A stretch of 64,000 nucleotides of DNA from Isoetes taiwanensis (Eukaryota > Streptophyta > Lycopodiopsida > Isoetales > Isoetaceae): the NCBI GenBank assembly GCA_021234155.1, contig JAJEKV010000045.1, positions 10,486,631 to 10,550,630 of the forward strand. The letters run 5' to 3'. Both the position numbers and the translations under genes were made by a program. Below are positions 1 to 11,269 of the stretch, piece after piece; the stretch's first letter is position 1, and each line of letters begins with the position of its first letter. The notes under the pieces were generated by a model. The model saw nothing but the letters and a program-made list of their open reading frames with translations. It searched no databases and had not been told where the DNA came from.

Positions 1-353
1 ACCATTGCCTGAAAACCCCCAACCCCAAAACGAAAATAGCATACTATATTAGTAGCATTAAAAACAATAGTTAGATTTCATTAACAAATGTGGTACTTTG
101 TTAAAGAATATGTAATTTTTTTGAAAAAATCATCTTACTTCGCGACCCATGGAAGTGGTTTTTCCTTTGCCTTTGTTGTATGGTCTGGGCCATTTTTGTG
201 ATGGCATGTCCACGTTTCTTCCCAGAGGAACTCGTGATGTGCGGCAGTGTGGGTTGAGGGTGTGACTGGGCCCACCTGGGTAGTCTTAAGTCATATACAC
301 CTGTATGTCTTAAGAACTGCTTATTGATGCTTGTTTTTCAAGTATAACTGACC

Positions 354-392
<39 letters not shown>

Positions 393-408
393 CGACATAC
401 TAAGAGCT
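1..408. other. non-coding flank with poly(T) run
   Basis: No coding region is recognised here. The stretch contains an uninterrupted run of about 33 T at 360-392, followed directly by a CGACATAC motif that recurs at 409. A poly(T) run on the plus strand could be the poly(A) tail of a retroposed copy lying on the minus strand, but no body of such an element is identified. Confidence 0.4.
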
Positions 409-491
409 TCGACATACTAGGAGCACCGCTCCAGACTTAGGAATTCTGGATTATCCCATCTGGCAAGGTATATATTGGCCATGGCTTATCC
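409..491 (+). repeat. direct repeat, left copy (pair with 5980-6060)
   Basis: This ~83 bp segment starting TTCGACATACTAGGA is repeated in the same orientation at 5980-6060 with a few substitutions and a small indel. The two copies enclose the minus-strand copia remnant and the unassigned 4.0-5.9 kb DNA. They could be ends of a larger element or copies of a short dispersed repeat; no TG...CA LTR structure is visible. Confidence 0.55.
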
Positions 492-693
492 TTTATCATC
501 ATTCCCCAAAATATACCTTCTATCACAATTTATCAGAGTCCAACCTAAATTGTTCATAAGAATTCAAACAAAATATACATCCTCATCTAATTTTTAATTT
601 TTATATCACATAAAAATAGTTAAACCAATTATGCCAATAGATTGGAGGTATTTTCCAATCAAACTTGGATGTCTTCAGAACTGCAACACTTCT

Positions 694-1385
694 TTAGCAT
701 TCCCCTTGATGGATTTTAATGGTTTTAGTTTGGGGATCTCTGATCACTTGAATCCCAAGGAAATAATGTAAAGGGCCCAAATCTGTCATTCTAAACCTAT
801 GAGTCAAAGCCTCTTTAGTTTCTTGCATCATGGCAGGACTATTAGTTGCAAGAATAAGATCGTCCACATACAACACAATAAGAATGAGAGAATTTTTGTA
901 CCTCTTACTATAGATGTTCCAGTCTGCTTGACTCCTAGTAAAGCCTTGTTGCATAAAAAAATTGTGAATCGTATGATAGCATTGCAGTGATGACTGCCTC
1001 AATCTGTACAAAGCTTTCTTAAGCTTGAAGACATGGTCTTCTTTCCCTAGAACAACAAAACTGGATGCCTGTCTTCTTTCCCTAGAACAACAAGACTGGA
1101 TGCCTGGTTAACGTCATCTAGTTTCCCATGAAGAAACGTTGTTATAACGTCCATTTGTTGGAGATCTAAATCAAGAGCAGCTACTACAGCCAACACCATT
1201 TTTACAGAGTTTAATCTGGCTACAGGGGCAAAAGTTTCATTATAATCTATCCCTTTGGTGTGTGAGCATCTCAAAGCAACGAGGCGAGCTTTATACTTGC
1301 TAACTTCATTTCTTTCATTATATTTAACCTTATAGATCCACATCGAATTCACTGCATTTTTCCCTTTTGATAGCTCAGTCAACAC
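694..1385 (-). pseudogene. copia reverse transcriptase fragment
   Basis: Two adjacent frames encode copia-type RT. The upstream part (1385-1047) has the YKARLVA block, the FAPVARL motif and QMDV followed by FLHGKL; the downstream part (1011-694) has the LYVDDLIL catalytic block and DLGPLHYFLGI. In intact relatives these are one continuous polypeptide, so a frameshift near 1011-1047 separates them. A short duplicated stretch (CTTTCCCTAGAACAACAA at about 1040 and 1076) sits exactly at the break and probably caused it. The catalytic YVDD is intact, but there is no following RNase H. Confidence 0.85.
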
Positions 1386-1845
1386 TTATATTTCATTTTC
1401 TAACAAAGCTTGGTATTCTTTCTGCATGGCTGCTGTCCAGGCATCTTTGCTGCAGACTGTTCATAGCCATTCCATACCCTTTGGGTTCATCAGGCAAAAT
1501 GCTACTATGGAAAGCAATATACCTAGAGGTCCTACCATGTTTGAAATTTATATACTCTTGTATGCGAACAGTCGTATGCCTAAGTCTTGCAGATAAGTCT
1601 TGCAGATCGCCTCAACCCATCCGGGGCAGCATTGTCACATGGAGTTAGATCATCTAACTCTCCATCGCTATCTTCGGGCTCGGATTTGATGGAACATCAA
1701 GTTCCTCACCACCAAGGTACTGCTCATGATCTGAATTCTCATGCGCTTCCACTTGCTCATGATTGGAATCAGAGTCACTATTAGAGCTGTAACTCACATC
1801 ATAAAATTGGTTCCCATGTCTTCGCCAAAATCAAAATTATTTTCA

Positions 1846-2391
1846 TCAAAACACACACTTCTTCTTATGATGATTTTCTTTGTAGAAAGAACATACAACC
1901 TGTATCTTTTTATCTCCTCTGAATATCCTAGGGACATCCCTTATTAAAGAGCTTAACGTGCTTGGCACGAATAAAAGCATTACAACCAAACACTTCCATA
2001 TCCTCAATCGCAGGCTTTTCCAAAGTTCCTCTGGAACAACATTAGCCTTAGTAGACAGCCCAAAAAGAAGGATCAACATCATTCCCAAATAGCATGGCTC
2101 TGGCACATTCTAAAACAGTCCAGTTTTCCCTCAATGACCCCATTTTGCTGATGCTCATGTGCTACTGATTGCTTGTGCTTACTCCCATACTCTCTGCACA
2201 GCCTCAAACTTTCTCCCTTGATCAGTCTGGATTTGCTTAAGTTTCAAATCCGTTTGATTTTCCACAAATGTTTTCCACCTTGCAAAGTATCCATACACTT
2301 TAGACTCGTGTTTTAGAAAATACAACCACAGTTTCCTGCTAAAATCATCAACTATTAGAAGAAAGTACATGTGTCCTCCAATTGATGCCAT
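1846..2391 (-). pseudogene. copia integrase core fragment
   Basis: The 2391-2179 frame contains the integrase stretch LLIVDDFSRKLWLYFLKHES and ends near the second catalytic aspartate (QTDQGRKFE). Just downstream, in another frame at about 2170-2095, is a HEHQQNGVIEGK stretch that matches the third catalytic block (QQNGVAE in active elements). 2106-1846 continues in degraded form. Several frameshifts make this non-functional. Confidence 0.75.
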
Positions 2392-2509
2392 TTTAGCTTT
2401 CCCCTACATGTCCACATAAACAAACTCAAGACATTTTTCTGCTCTATGGACTTTCCCTTTAGGAAATCGTCTCCTGTGCATTTTCCAAGCATGTACCCTT
2501 TCGCACAAT

Positions 2510-2776
2510 TTATTTGGAGCTTCGCACAATACTTGGAGGCTCAATCTTTGGCAAACCATTGACCAACTTATTCTTATACATTTCTTTCATCAATAGGAAG
2601 TTGGGATGTCCCAATCTCTCATGCCACAATTGGTTTTCTTCTATTGTATAGGCGCTTAAAGCAACATTTTGCGACCAACTGAACCAGTACAGGTCCCCAT
2701 CTCGATCTCCAATAGCAAGCATGTTTCCGGTTCTATCCTTTATCAGACATTTGCCATATCCAAAGTGCACCAACAA
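2510..2776 (-). pseudogene. copia gag-pre-integrase domain fragment
   Basis: The translated minus strand contains ENQLWHERLGHPNFLLMKEM, the H-x-x-x-H start of the copia integrase zinc-binding region. The expected two downstream cysteines are not in the same frame, in keeping with the general decay of this copy. Confidence 0.75.
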
Positions 2777-2919
2777 TCTGCATCATCCAATTAGAGACGA
2801 CAACAGATTTGCTTCCAATTCCACTACGTATAGAGTCCTTTTGAGCCATATTTCTCCACATGGCATGTCAAGTCTGATGGTTCCAACATCTGCTATATTC
2901 AAATCTCCTTTCTCGATCT

Positions 2920-3120
2920 TCACTCTGCTCTGCTCAACATGCTCTGCTCAACAGGATGATAGTCAACAAACAATTCACGCTTAGGTGTCATGTGATCTGT
3001 AGCTCCAGATTCTAAGTACCAAATTCCATGAGTTGTTTGGACCAAAAAACAACCTGCATCTTGTCCAATCACTGCTTCATTATAACAACTTTGAAACCAT
3101 CCAAGACTGCATATACACAT
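2920..3120 (-). pseudogene. copia aspartic protease fragment
   Basis: The motif GIWYLESGATDHMTPKRELF corresponds to the copia protease active site W-x-x-DSGAT-x-HM. The catalytic aspartate is replaced by glutamate. The frame is short and isolated from gag and integrase frames. Confidence 0.7.
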
Positions 3121-3299
3121 GTTTCACAATTCCATGCTTTAAAACACTAACCACAATTCCAAAGATATTGATTACTATATTCAAGAAAGTTTTGAACAGA
3201 AAACATTTATTCTTTCCCTTCACATTACATGGTCTTTCTTTGATACACACAAATGCTTTACCAGTAGACACAAATGAGTCACTACTCTCGGAGGTGTTT

Positions 3300-3960
3300 T
3301 CGGATGCAGTTCTTCAAAACTTTTGAAGCTTTATGAGCTTTTGCTCCACGTTTCTGCAAGTCATCACCCCTTTTTTGTTCTGCCCTTCTCTTCTTTCTCC
3401 TATCCAGCTCAGGACAGTCTTTGGCCAAATGGCCTATCTTCTTACAATTGTAATACTTTCTCGTTTTCTTCTTGCCACCAATCAGTGCTGACGATTATTT
3501 CTTTGATCCCCTTTGGTTTTTCTCCCCCAACAGGACTGCTGATACGCCCATTCTAATTCAACCATCTCCACTGACCTAATAATATTCTTCACAAGGAGCA
3601 GATCTCCTACAACCAAATCGTTATCGATGCCTTTATCCATACCTTGCAACTATTTCGAAGCTTGTCGAATTATCCCAATATATTCCTCCATACTCATGCC
3701 TTTTCTCGGCTTGGTGTTGAACACCTGCATATAAATTTACTTGATTAGAAAAATATCTCCGTTTATATCCTTTCTGAAGTTCATCCTATGCAACTTTGGT
3801 TGATGAAGCTTCTGCAATTTGCAGCATTAAAGTATCATCTAGATATCTAAGAATTCTGCTCTTTGCAGTCCAATCCTTCTGTACCCATTTTGCAATGGCT
3901 TGCCTTTCAGCTTCATTTGCCATTGCATGTAGCATGTCACATATCATACACTAACATCAT
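3300..3960 (-). pseudogene. copia gag fragment with degenerate zinc knuckle
   Basis: On the minus strand near 3920-3790 the sequence encodes NEAERQAIAKWVQKDWTAKS and then LRYLDDTLMLQIAEASS, a copia gag (UBN2-like) core. Near 3465-3415 it encodes YYNCKKIGHLAKDCPE, a CCHC zinc knuckle whose first cysteine has become tyrosine. The intervening frame is broken by stops. Confidence 0.65.
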
Positions 3961-5979
3961 CACTGGAATGGGACATATAAATATATCACTGAGCATCGTG
4001 GCCAACAGTGAATTTATGATACAGTTGCAATTACGACCTATAACAACAACGGCCATCTTTCTTATAGACAATAGAATGCTTCGTTGGCTTTCTTATATTA
4101 GCGGTTTATGAAGGCAATCTATGTTAAAAAGCTAAGCAGTCAGTGGAGACAAAGATGTCAAAGAGAATACTGAATTCTGTAATATCCAGAGTATCAGGGG
4201 TAGAAACAGGATAGAACTTATAGAAGCTGATGCTCTCATATGCAGCCATGGTATTCTCATCCATTTCTTCTGGCTGCCTTGACCTAAATAGAAAACTTCC
4301 TAACATGAAATGAAGCTTGCTGGACAATGATAACGAACCTCTTTTTGCCTCCTCTTCTCTAGTTTCACATTATCCCTTACAACTACCAGCTCAATCCAAC
4401 AAGATCATTTAGAGTCATGAGACCGTTCAGAAATTCAATGCTTAAGCAAATGAAACAATTTAAAACATGTCAGCTTAGCACCTCCTCACTTTACTAATAG
4501 ACATTTGAATCGTTCAAACATGATTCTAGTTTCGATTTGAAGCATCCCAAGATGAAGCAGCTCAAGCGGATGTGAACAGTGTTTGTTCTAGATATTTAAA
4601 TAAGCACAAGATGGGACCTCTGTTACGACACCGCCTTGTACTCAAGTCTCTCGGTAATTACTTCTAGCAATTTGTGCCCATCACAGCAATTAGAGAAACT
4701 AAAGGCCATACTATGCGGTTATCATTGCAACTGACATAATTTGTCGCTACACATTAGTAAATCCCAGCTAAGCTAAACCATACCTTGGGCCGCATCAAGC
4801 AATAGCTCCTCTTTGGCTGGTTCTCATGCGCTTTCATTCATCTTGTGTAGTTTGTTCACATTTATTTTGACATTAAGCTAAGTCTTGCATTGTATGCACC
4901 TAGTAATGATGTTTTCATCTGGCAGGTCTGATACAAAACGTCTTAAACCTCTCAACACTGAAGGTGAGCTCTGTTTATTCTTTCCCTAATGTTCCCTTGG
5001 TATAAGCTGCTTCAGAAGTTCTCTTCATATTTCAGTACGCAGCAGCAGATGAGACAATATTAATCGTGTTGCAGCAATTTCAGCTCAAGTCCCAATATAT
5101 CTATCCGAAACATATTTGCAGACCAAAATCAGTAACGACAAACAACAAGCTAAAGATGGAAGATCATACCATATTCTTCTGCACAGACAACAGAACAGAG
5201 TCAAAGCCTGCAAGCATATACAACCGGTTAGTGTAGTATAGATTCAACATGCTAATTGGAATTCTTTTGTTGAGCCCTCTCCAAAGAGAAGGCATCCCAA
5301 AAAATGGCATATGCCGCTGATTGTGACGAGCACACGGTATTCTTTAGTAAAAGGCGAAAGAATAGTTCGCTCTGTGCTCACCACACGGCTTGCTGAGTCT
5401 TCAGTTTGCTGCACAGCTTTATACAAGAAAGGTTGGCCCCCGTTTCTAGTATTTGGCATGTGGGATATTTAGCTTCAAAGCCATCAGCACTGATTCGTCG
5501 TTTGTCACTATCCATGTTTTTGCTTCGGAGACGTGAAGAATACTTCGAAGAAACTACTTGGATCCGGCCCAATTCTGGTCTGGTCTGGTCTAGACGCGTA
5601 TCTGGAGCAAGAGCTCTCTCGAAGAAACCCTACAAACAGCAGAAAATAGAAGTGCCAAAATGCTTATTTACTATTCGGGTCCAAATAGCTAGCTATGCCT
5701 AGAAAATAAAAGCCCTTTCTCAACTACCACGAGTTTAGGTTCGTCACCATTCACGATGCCCCACGTGCCTTTCTTACAGAGCTTTACCAATAATAGGCAT
5801 TCACACGATTAAACATTTCAATCTTCATGGCAGTTTTCTTACACTCCTCTTTAGATCAGTCCTCAGGCTCGCTGCTCTATACCATATTAAAACCACAACG
5901 ACAAACACAAGGAACAGAAAAACTTGAGTGCAGAAAGGTAAAGGTTTTTTTGTGATTTAAGACATACTACATCCAGGAT
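3961..5979. other. no recognised gene
   Basis: Short frames occur on both strands (for example minus 4124-4327, 5244-5459 and 5378-5572), but none has a recognisable domain, and neighbouring frames do not join through convincing splice sites. The composition resembles degraded transcribed DNA more than simple repeat. I see no RNA gene or element boundary apart from the repeat at 5980. Confidence 0.4.
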
Positions 5980-6060
5980 TTCGACATACTAGGAACACCG
6001 CTCCAGACTTTGGATTATGCCATCTGGCAAGGTACATTTTGGCCATGGCTTATCCATTAT
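5980..6060 (+). repeat. direct repeat, right copy (pair with 409-491)
   Basis: Second copy of the repeat described at 409-491, same orientation, sharing the CCGCTCCAGACTT block, CATCTGGCAAGGTA and GGCCATGGCTTATCC. Confidence 0.55.
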
Positions 6061-6837
6061 CAACAGAAAACCATAACATTTTTCTAATCCCTACCTGCGA
6101 TCTAGATCCAAACAGCCTGCAACTTGGCGTCAAACCCTAGCATGGCACTATGCAAGTATGTACTCCAACAAAAAAAATACAAAAGCCAGCTTCAACAAAT
6201 CCAACCATTCCAAATGCTTGCAACGGGCAAGATTGTGGAAACACGCCAACAAACAAAAGCCCATCGTTATTGCAGAAAGGAAAAGGCAAAACCTCTTTTT
6301 GAGGCCGGATTAATCAACGACAGGCCTAAAACTAGTCTGAGCAACAAAAATGCAAAGATGATAATCTAAAAAATACCCTCGTGTTGCTTGTATAACCTTT
6401 GAAACATCGGCTTCAGTGCTTCTTCATGCAATCGACATCGACAGAAATATATTGACAATAAAAATATTGCAACGGAACTGTAAGGCACCGGATTCTCCAA
6501 GAGGTGGAAAGGAAGCAGATTTATTTGGTTATCTCGAAACACAGATAAATCACACTCATATGACATGTCACATTGCATCTCCTGGTATAGCTCAAACATT
6601 TTGCATCATGATCATGCATAGTATAAAGAAATGCACATAACCAGGTTGCCTATTAAACAAGAGTATTGCAGCACTCTCGTTTCAAGATGCCTTCTACATC
6701 TCTCGTTTCATTTTTTGACCTTAGCATTCCATTCCACGCTTCCACAACTTCTCAGAGCACCATCTGTGCATGACTTGGCATTATACATACTTGAGGTTCT
6801 AGATAAACGTCTGCAATTACTGAGCCCCCAGTAGTCA
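6061..6837. other. no recognised gene
   Basis: Only short frames without recognisable domains on either strand. Confidence 0.35.
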
Positions 6838-7001
6838 TTATCTCTGTTTGTCTAGTATCATCATTACTGCAAAGGTTTTTCCCTTGAAAACCTTTCGAGG
6901 CAGGGTAGTAATGATTGTACTAGCCCATTGTATGGGTCCCATGACCTATTGGTCTCCGTGGACGTTAAAAAAACTATTCTATTCTATTCTATTCTATTCT
7001 A
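6838..7001 (+). mobile_element. 3' end of a LINE-like element with CTATT tail
   Basis: This segment ends in a (CTATT)n tract (6974-7001) preceded by GGTCTCCGTGGACG. An inverted relative lies at 16214-16380, with the same CCACGGAGACC block, a similar GGGTTTTCGG/AACC hairpin-like piece and the same pentanucleotide tail. A conserved terminus followed by a short tandem repeat is typical of non-LTR retrotransposon 3' ends. The coding part is absent here, so this would be a 5'-truncated copy. Confidence 0.55.
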
Positions 7002-7078
7002 CAAAACATGCCTTGCTCTTTAAATAGCAGTTTTATAACAAAATTTAGAGGACCAAAAACTGCCAATCGGTCCTCCAA

Positions 7079-7310
7079 GTGTCTGAGACGAGCAGAATGT
7101 CCTATGTTATGATGTATGATGGATATATCTTTGCAATAGTATATATTATGGTGATTCCACCCTTCGAGGAAAGGGAAATGGGAAAATGTAAAAGGAAAAA
7201 AGGAAAAATGGAAAGGGAGAAAAAGATAAAGTGGGAAAAGCAAAAAAAAAAAAGAAAAGGGGAATTTGAAAAGGAAAAAAGGCTGATGGCCAAGATTCAC
7301 TCAATTTGAC
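7079..7310. repeat. purine-rich low-complexity tract
   Basis: From about 7165 the plus strand is almost entirely A and G (GGAAAAAGG-type repeats). The long frames on both strands here (Lys/Glu-rich on plus, Phe/Ser-rich on minus) are by-products of this composition. Confidence 0.7.
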
Positions 7311-7739
7311 AGTCAAACAGACAAAGGGGAAGGGATCCTTAGAAACCTAGGGCATACATTGTAGTTCCCTTCCACGAATTCCATGGAATAACATTGTAGA
7401 CTTGCCCTTCACCTAAAAAACTCCTAAAATCCAATCTAAGCTTTTCTATGAAAAGCACAAGAATGTGCTCAAATGTCTTCACCATAGTATTTAGCTAGCT
7501 AAAAAGTTTAATCAACAATTTATCTTTCGTCTGCAGCATTCTCATATCCAACCTAGTAGGTCACTTAAAATTTTCTTAGCATTTATCTTACACTTCATAT
7601 TCTACACTTGTGTAAGACATGCATTATTAGATGCGACGTAGAAAGATCAATGCTAGTTGTGGAAAAGGTGTACTAGGAGAGAGAGCTGTTTACCTACACT
7701 GCAGTGCCGACATCCCCCATCCAAAAACCTCTATTAAAG

Positions 7740-8965
7740 AAAAGCGCGTATAGGCTACTCGGAAGCATGTAATATGTCCATAACAGAAACTCCTCAACAC
7801 ATCCCAACTTAATAAAGATTTGGCAAGTCCTTAAAGTTTTATCAAGGAAAAAGCCTCTAATTCATGTATGGGAAGAGAATGGACGTCCCTTGGCATTAGT
7901 TCATCCTTGCATCTTTAAGAAATGGCGAGACCATGGGATCTTAAAATTGCAGCATCTTTGGGAAAGGGATAGATGGATCTCTTGGATGGAATTTAGACTC
8001 AAAGTGCAAAGAGCAGGAGAGGGAGATAGAAAGATACTACGAAAAATTCTAGATAATGTTAAGCTTCTCTCAGGGGCTACTGGTCCTGAGGAAAAGTGGT
8101 CCTGTGCAGGTAAGGAGACATACAATGTTGCAAGTATCTATCGGGCCCTTTTTGATGACTCTCCTCTTAAAGCAGAGGCTAGGCTTCGAGTGAATGGATC
8201 AGCGGCTAAGCTCCTCCTAGCAAACTCCTAAAAAACCTTATGCTCTAGGAGAATACAATTTTTTAGATGGGAGGCTCTCCAAGGAGGTCTCAACACTAAA
8301 GTGAAGCTGGCCCATAGAGGAATTGTGTCTACAGACCAATGTCCTCTTGGGTGCCAGGCTAGCGAATCTCTTTCACATCTCTTTTTCTGTCCAAAGATTA
8401 TTGAATTCTGGTATTGGGTATGCCCTATTATGAGACTACATATACACCAACTTGGGTGGCGAAATTTGTAATGATCTTGGGCCGAGGAGATTGTATTGAT
8501 GCTTCCCCAGTTAGCGTGGCTCGGATTATATGGAGACATCGGTGCGATGTCACTTTGGGGGGGCAATCCATCTCTATTGAGAAACTTAAGAGTCTTTTCA
8601 ATAAGGAAGTTGCTTTAATGGCATTGTCCCACCATAGGAAGATGGGGATGAGTTACAATAAGGGATTGGACAGAATTGGTAAGATTGAAGGATTTTATAA
8701 CTACTTTAAGTGCCATTGGATGAGCTCTGAGGACCTAGACTTTCATGATAGATCTAATGGTGGAACAATCTGAGTTTAGTGGAGAAAGCAATCTGAGTAA
8801 CTGACCAGATGGGGTCTCTCTACCATTGTGTTGTTGTGGAAATAGGACTTCCCTTAGTACACACATCATTGATGCATAGAGAACCCGTATAATAGCCCTA
8901 ATGCTTCCTATTTGTCCCACTGGGGACTCTCTGTATCTTTATTATTATTATTAATAACAAAAAAA
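7740..8965 (+). mobile_element. LINE (non-LTR retrotransposon) remnant, RT C-terminal and zf-RVT region
   Basis: 7890-8231 and then 8264-8425 in another frame encode the region downstream of a plant L1-type reverse transcriptase. The second piece has the zinc-binding pattern W-x-x-L-x-x-G-L-x-T, RGIVSTDQCPLGC, and then ESLSHLFFCPKI, which matches the reverse-transcriptase zinc-binding (zf-RVT) domain with its C-x-x-x-C and H-x-x-x-C ligands. A third frame (8414-8773) continues the tail. The copy ends in a TTATTATTATTA microsatellite near 8937-8955, typical of a LINE 3' end. The frames are split by at least two frameshifts and the RT core is missing, so it is 5'-truncated and dead. Confidence 0.75.
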
Positions 8966-9681
8966 CACACTCTTACCCTAAAAAAAAAATAATAATAAAT
9001 AAATAAATAAAACAAATTTGAAGATTCACTACTACAAAAATAGGTATAAATGGCTCCAATAAGGCGGAGCATAAATGGCACATATGTGCACAAATGTAGA
9101 TTATACGTCATTTGTGCACATGTGTCACGTTTATGCGCTGTCTTTTTTCTGTTATGTGAATTACTTGACTAAGGGATCAGAAGTCCTTCTAGCAAAGCAG
9201 TGCACTAGCAGGTTCAGCCAAAAGCTATACTTGTCAAAATATAGCACATAACTTGTTTGCTCTATGTGACTTCATTTTGTCTCGAGTTTAAAGTTATCTT
9301 TAAGGATTCTACATTTTAGCCCTTTCAAATTACAAAATCCTACATGTTTTGATTAGGAAGATACATTATTGAAACCCATGAAGATTGCAATGTCGAGAAT
9401 GACTCCCGTTTACTACAACTTTGGCAAGCTTCGCATAACAAAATAAATTCAAAGAGATTTTTTTATGAAAGTCTAAGGATGTGGGCGAAATATTAAATTT
9501 GATAAGTGACTTGACTATTGAATTCAATGTCCTTCTATACTTGTCAAAAGCATATTATAGTATTGTGTGTTACAATGTATAATAAGTCAATGAAATCATT
9601 AAGTGCCACGTTATATGTATGCTAGATGTCCCATGTGAATGATTTGGTTCAGGAGAAGCCAGAAGATTCACCGAAAAGCTC
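8966..9681. other. no recognised gene
   Basis: AT-rich spacer between the LINE tail and the promoter of the gene at 9869. It contains a CACATATGTGC(A)CAAATG inverted motif around 9076-9125 and nothing that looks coding. Confidence 0.4.
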
Positions 9682-9847
9682 TATTTAAACCCAACTTCTG
9701 TATATAATTAAGCTTCTCAAAAAAAAAAAAGGGGAATCAGAAAAGACTTTGACGGTTCTCATGTGAATGGGATGCTTAAAAGAAGAAAAGATCATTCTAG
9801 GAAGCAGCAGGTTCTAAGGAAGCATTATTTAAACCCAACTTCTGTAT
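9682..9847 (+). promoter_or_regulatory. duplicated TATA-type core promoter
   Basis: A 22 bp block beginning TATTTAAACCCAACTTCTG occurs at 9682-9703 and again, identical, at 9826-9847, with a 144 bp period. TATTTAAA is a plausible TATA box. The second copy ends 21 bp before the ATG at 9869, which would give a very short leader; the first copy would give a leader of roughly 140 nt. The flanks of the two copies (GCTC/GCAT upstream) suggest a local duplication. Promoter function is inferred from position and motif only. Confidence 0.5.
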
Positions 9848-9868
9848 GCGAACTTCATCATCATTACC

Positions 9869-11084
9869 ATGGCATCTTTAATAGCCGCTGCCTTTGGCGA
9901 TCAAAAAGACATTGCTAAGATTGTGAATTCATTTGACTTCTCCAAGGTAAGCAAATGCTTGCTTGAATGCTTGTATATCTTCTTCAATATTGATATGTGC
10001 TTTGTATTTTATAGATCAATGTCAGGGATAAAGAGAAGAAAGATTATCTCACGATTGCTCTTGCGCCTCCTTTGGCAAGCTCAACAGTGAAAGCATAAAA
10101 AATCTAGATGACAATCTCAAGGTCATGGTCGCGGGAACCACAAAGATCATTGTTCGCATTCCAGCTGAACAACGGAATTGGGAGAAAATAGTAAGCACTT
10201 TGATGCAGAATCCATTGATCGAGCCCATGGATGACGGGATCCATAGATCAGATATGCTAGTCAAGAACAATACAAACTACTTCAAGTTCGATGGATCACC
10301 TGATGAGCAAGTTGTGCGTGAGGTAAGCAGTGTGAATGTCCACTGACGGCCTGCATAATATAGGATTTGTATCTTCTTCTCGTGTATTCATGTACTTGGT
10401 TTCCATTCTAGACCATTTCTTGTATTTATATATTGGGTTCCATATGACCATTTGGTCTCCTGTACTAGATTCCATATGGACCATTTGGCCTTGAAGAGAA
10501 CAATAAAAGTTAATTCAATTCTCATCGTTTCCCTCTTTTCAGGTTCATTCCTGGTTTGTCAAACTAATCGATGACCCAGATGTTTTGGCTGCCACACAAA
10601 TTGATATCGATGTCCTTGGTCGCATTACTGCCCAAACTGGTGCAACAATCGATAGCTTTGAAACCTTTTTTGCCAAACATGAGCACCATGAGAAGACCAT
10701 GCTTGATATTGGTGTATTGCGTTATCCCAATATCGATCACCCGTACTTCAAGGTAAGTTATCTTTGTTCATTGAAGAGCCAACAATGGAGGGCGATCAAA
10801 TCTAATAACTTTAGATTTATCATCGACCAGGTTTATCGCATTAAACTGGATGCTTGGTCGGATAGCACCCGCGTCCTATTTGTTCAAGATGACCACAATG
10901 GCATAACTGGAGGTGAATTATTGTTTCTGAGGCTCCTTTTCTAGAAATATATTGCTACTGATGCTTTGGCAATGCAACAGAGTTCAACGTTCGTCGTTAC
11001 AAGCCTCGTGACACTGTCATTTCTGGAATGAAGGAAGAAAGTCGCAAGCAGGCTATTAAAGAAGCAGATTCGCTCTTTTGTTAG
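9869..11084 (+). CDS. unidentified five-exon gene, probably frameshifted in exon 2
   Basis: Five exons join with GT-AG introns: 9869-9946, 10015-10322, 10543-10752, 10831-10912 and 10981-11084. Phases agree at every junction, and the frame stays open from exon 3 to the TAG at 11082. Exon 2 starts in phase (reading INVRDKEKKDYLTIALA) but hits a stop near 10098. A second frame, open from about 10065, gives GKLNSESIKNLDDNLKVMV and runs in phase into exon 3. A single-base indel around 10060-10080, a sequencing error, or a missed short intron would explain this. The product would be about 260 residues, soluble, with no signal peptide and no membrane segment. I do not recognise the family. The duplicated TATA blocks lie just upstream. 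Confidence 0.6.
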
Positions 11085-11269
11085 AGTGATCAAAGTTTCA
11101 AAAGTTGCAAATTCATAACCCATATAAGCCGAGATTTGGTAATAAGTAAATAAGGAAAAAGTTGTACTACAACATTTATGGTGTGTTTGTATTCATATTG
11201 ATGAAACATATATATACAAGAAATTTAATGCGTCCTACGGTGCATGTTCCTACGTGCAAGTTCTTGTAA

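Larger units (their letters stand above)
694..3960 (-). mobile_element. Ty1/copia retrotransposon remnant, internal region
   Basis: Read on the minus strand, gag, protease, gag-pre-integrase, integrase and reverse transcriptase follow in the order expected for Ty1/copia, split over several frames by stops and indels. Gag lies at about 3960-3300, protease at 3060-2950, the HLGHP-type pre-integrase zinc region at 2776-2510, the integrase core at 2391-1846 and reverse transcriptase at 1385-694. RNase H and both LTRs are not found, so the copy is truncated at both ends. The protease motif reads LESGATDHM where DSG is usual. It cannot encode a functional polyprotein. Confidence 0.88.

Noticed and set aside
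5244-5702. Overlapping frames on both strands suggesting a gene
   Set aside because: No domain, no consistent splice sites, and similar coding potential on both strands.
7102-7309. Overlapping open frames on both strands
   Set aside because: Produced by a purine/pyrimidine low-complexity tract; Lys/Glu and Phe/Ser runs without any domain.
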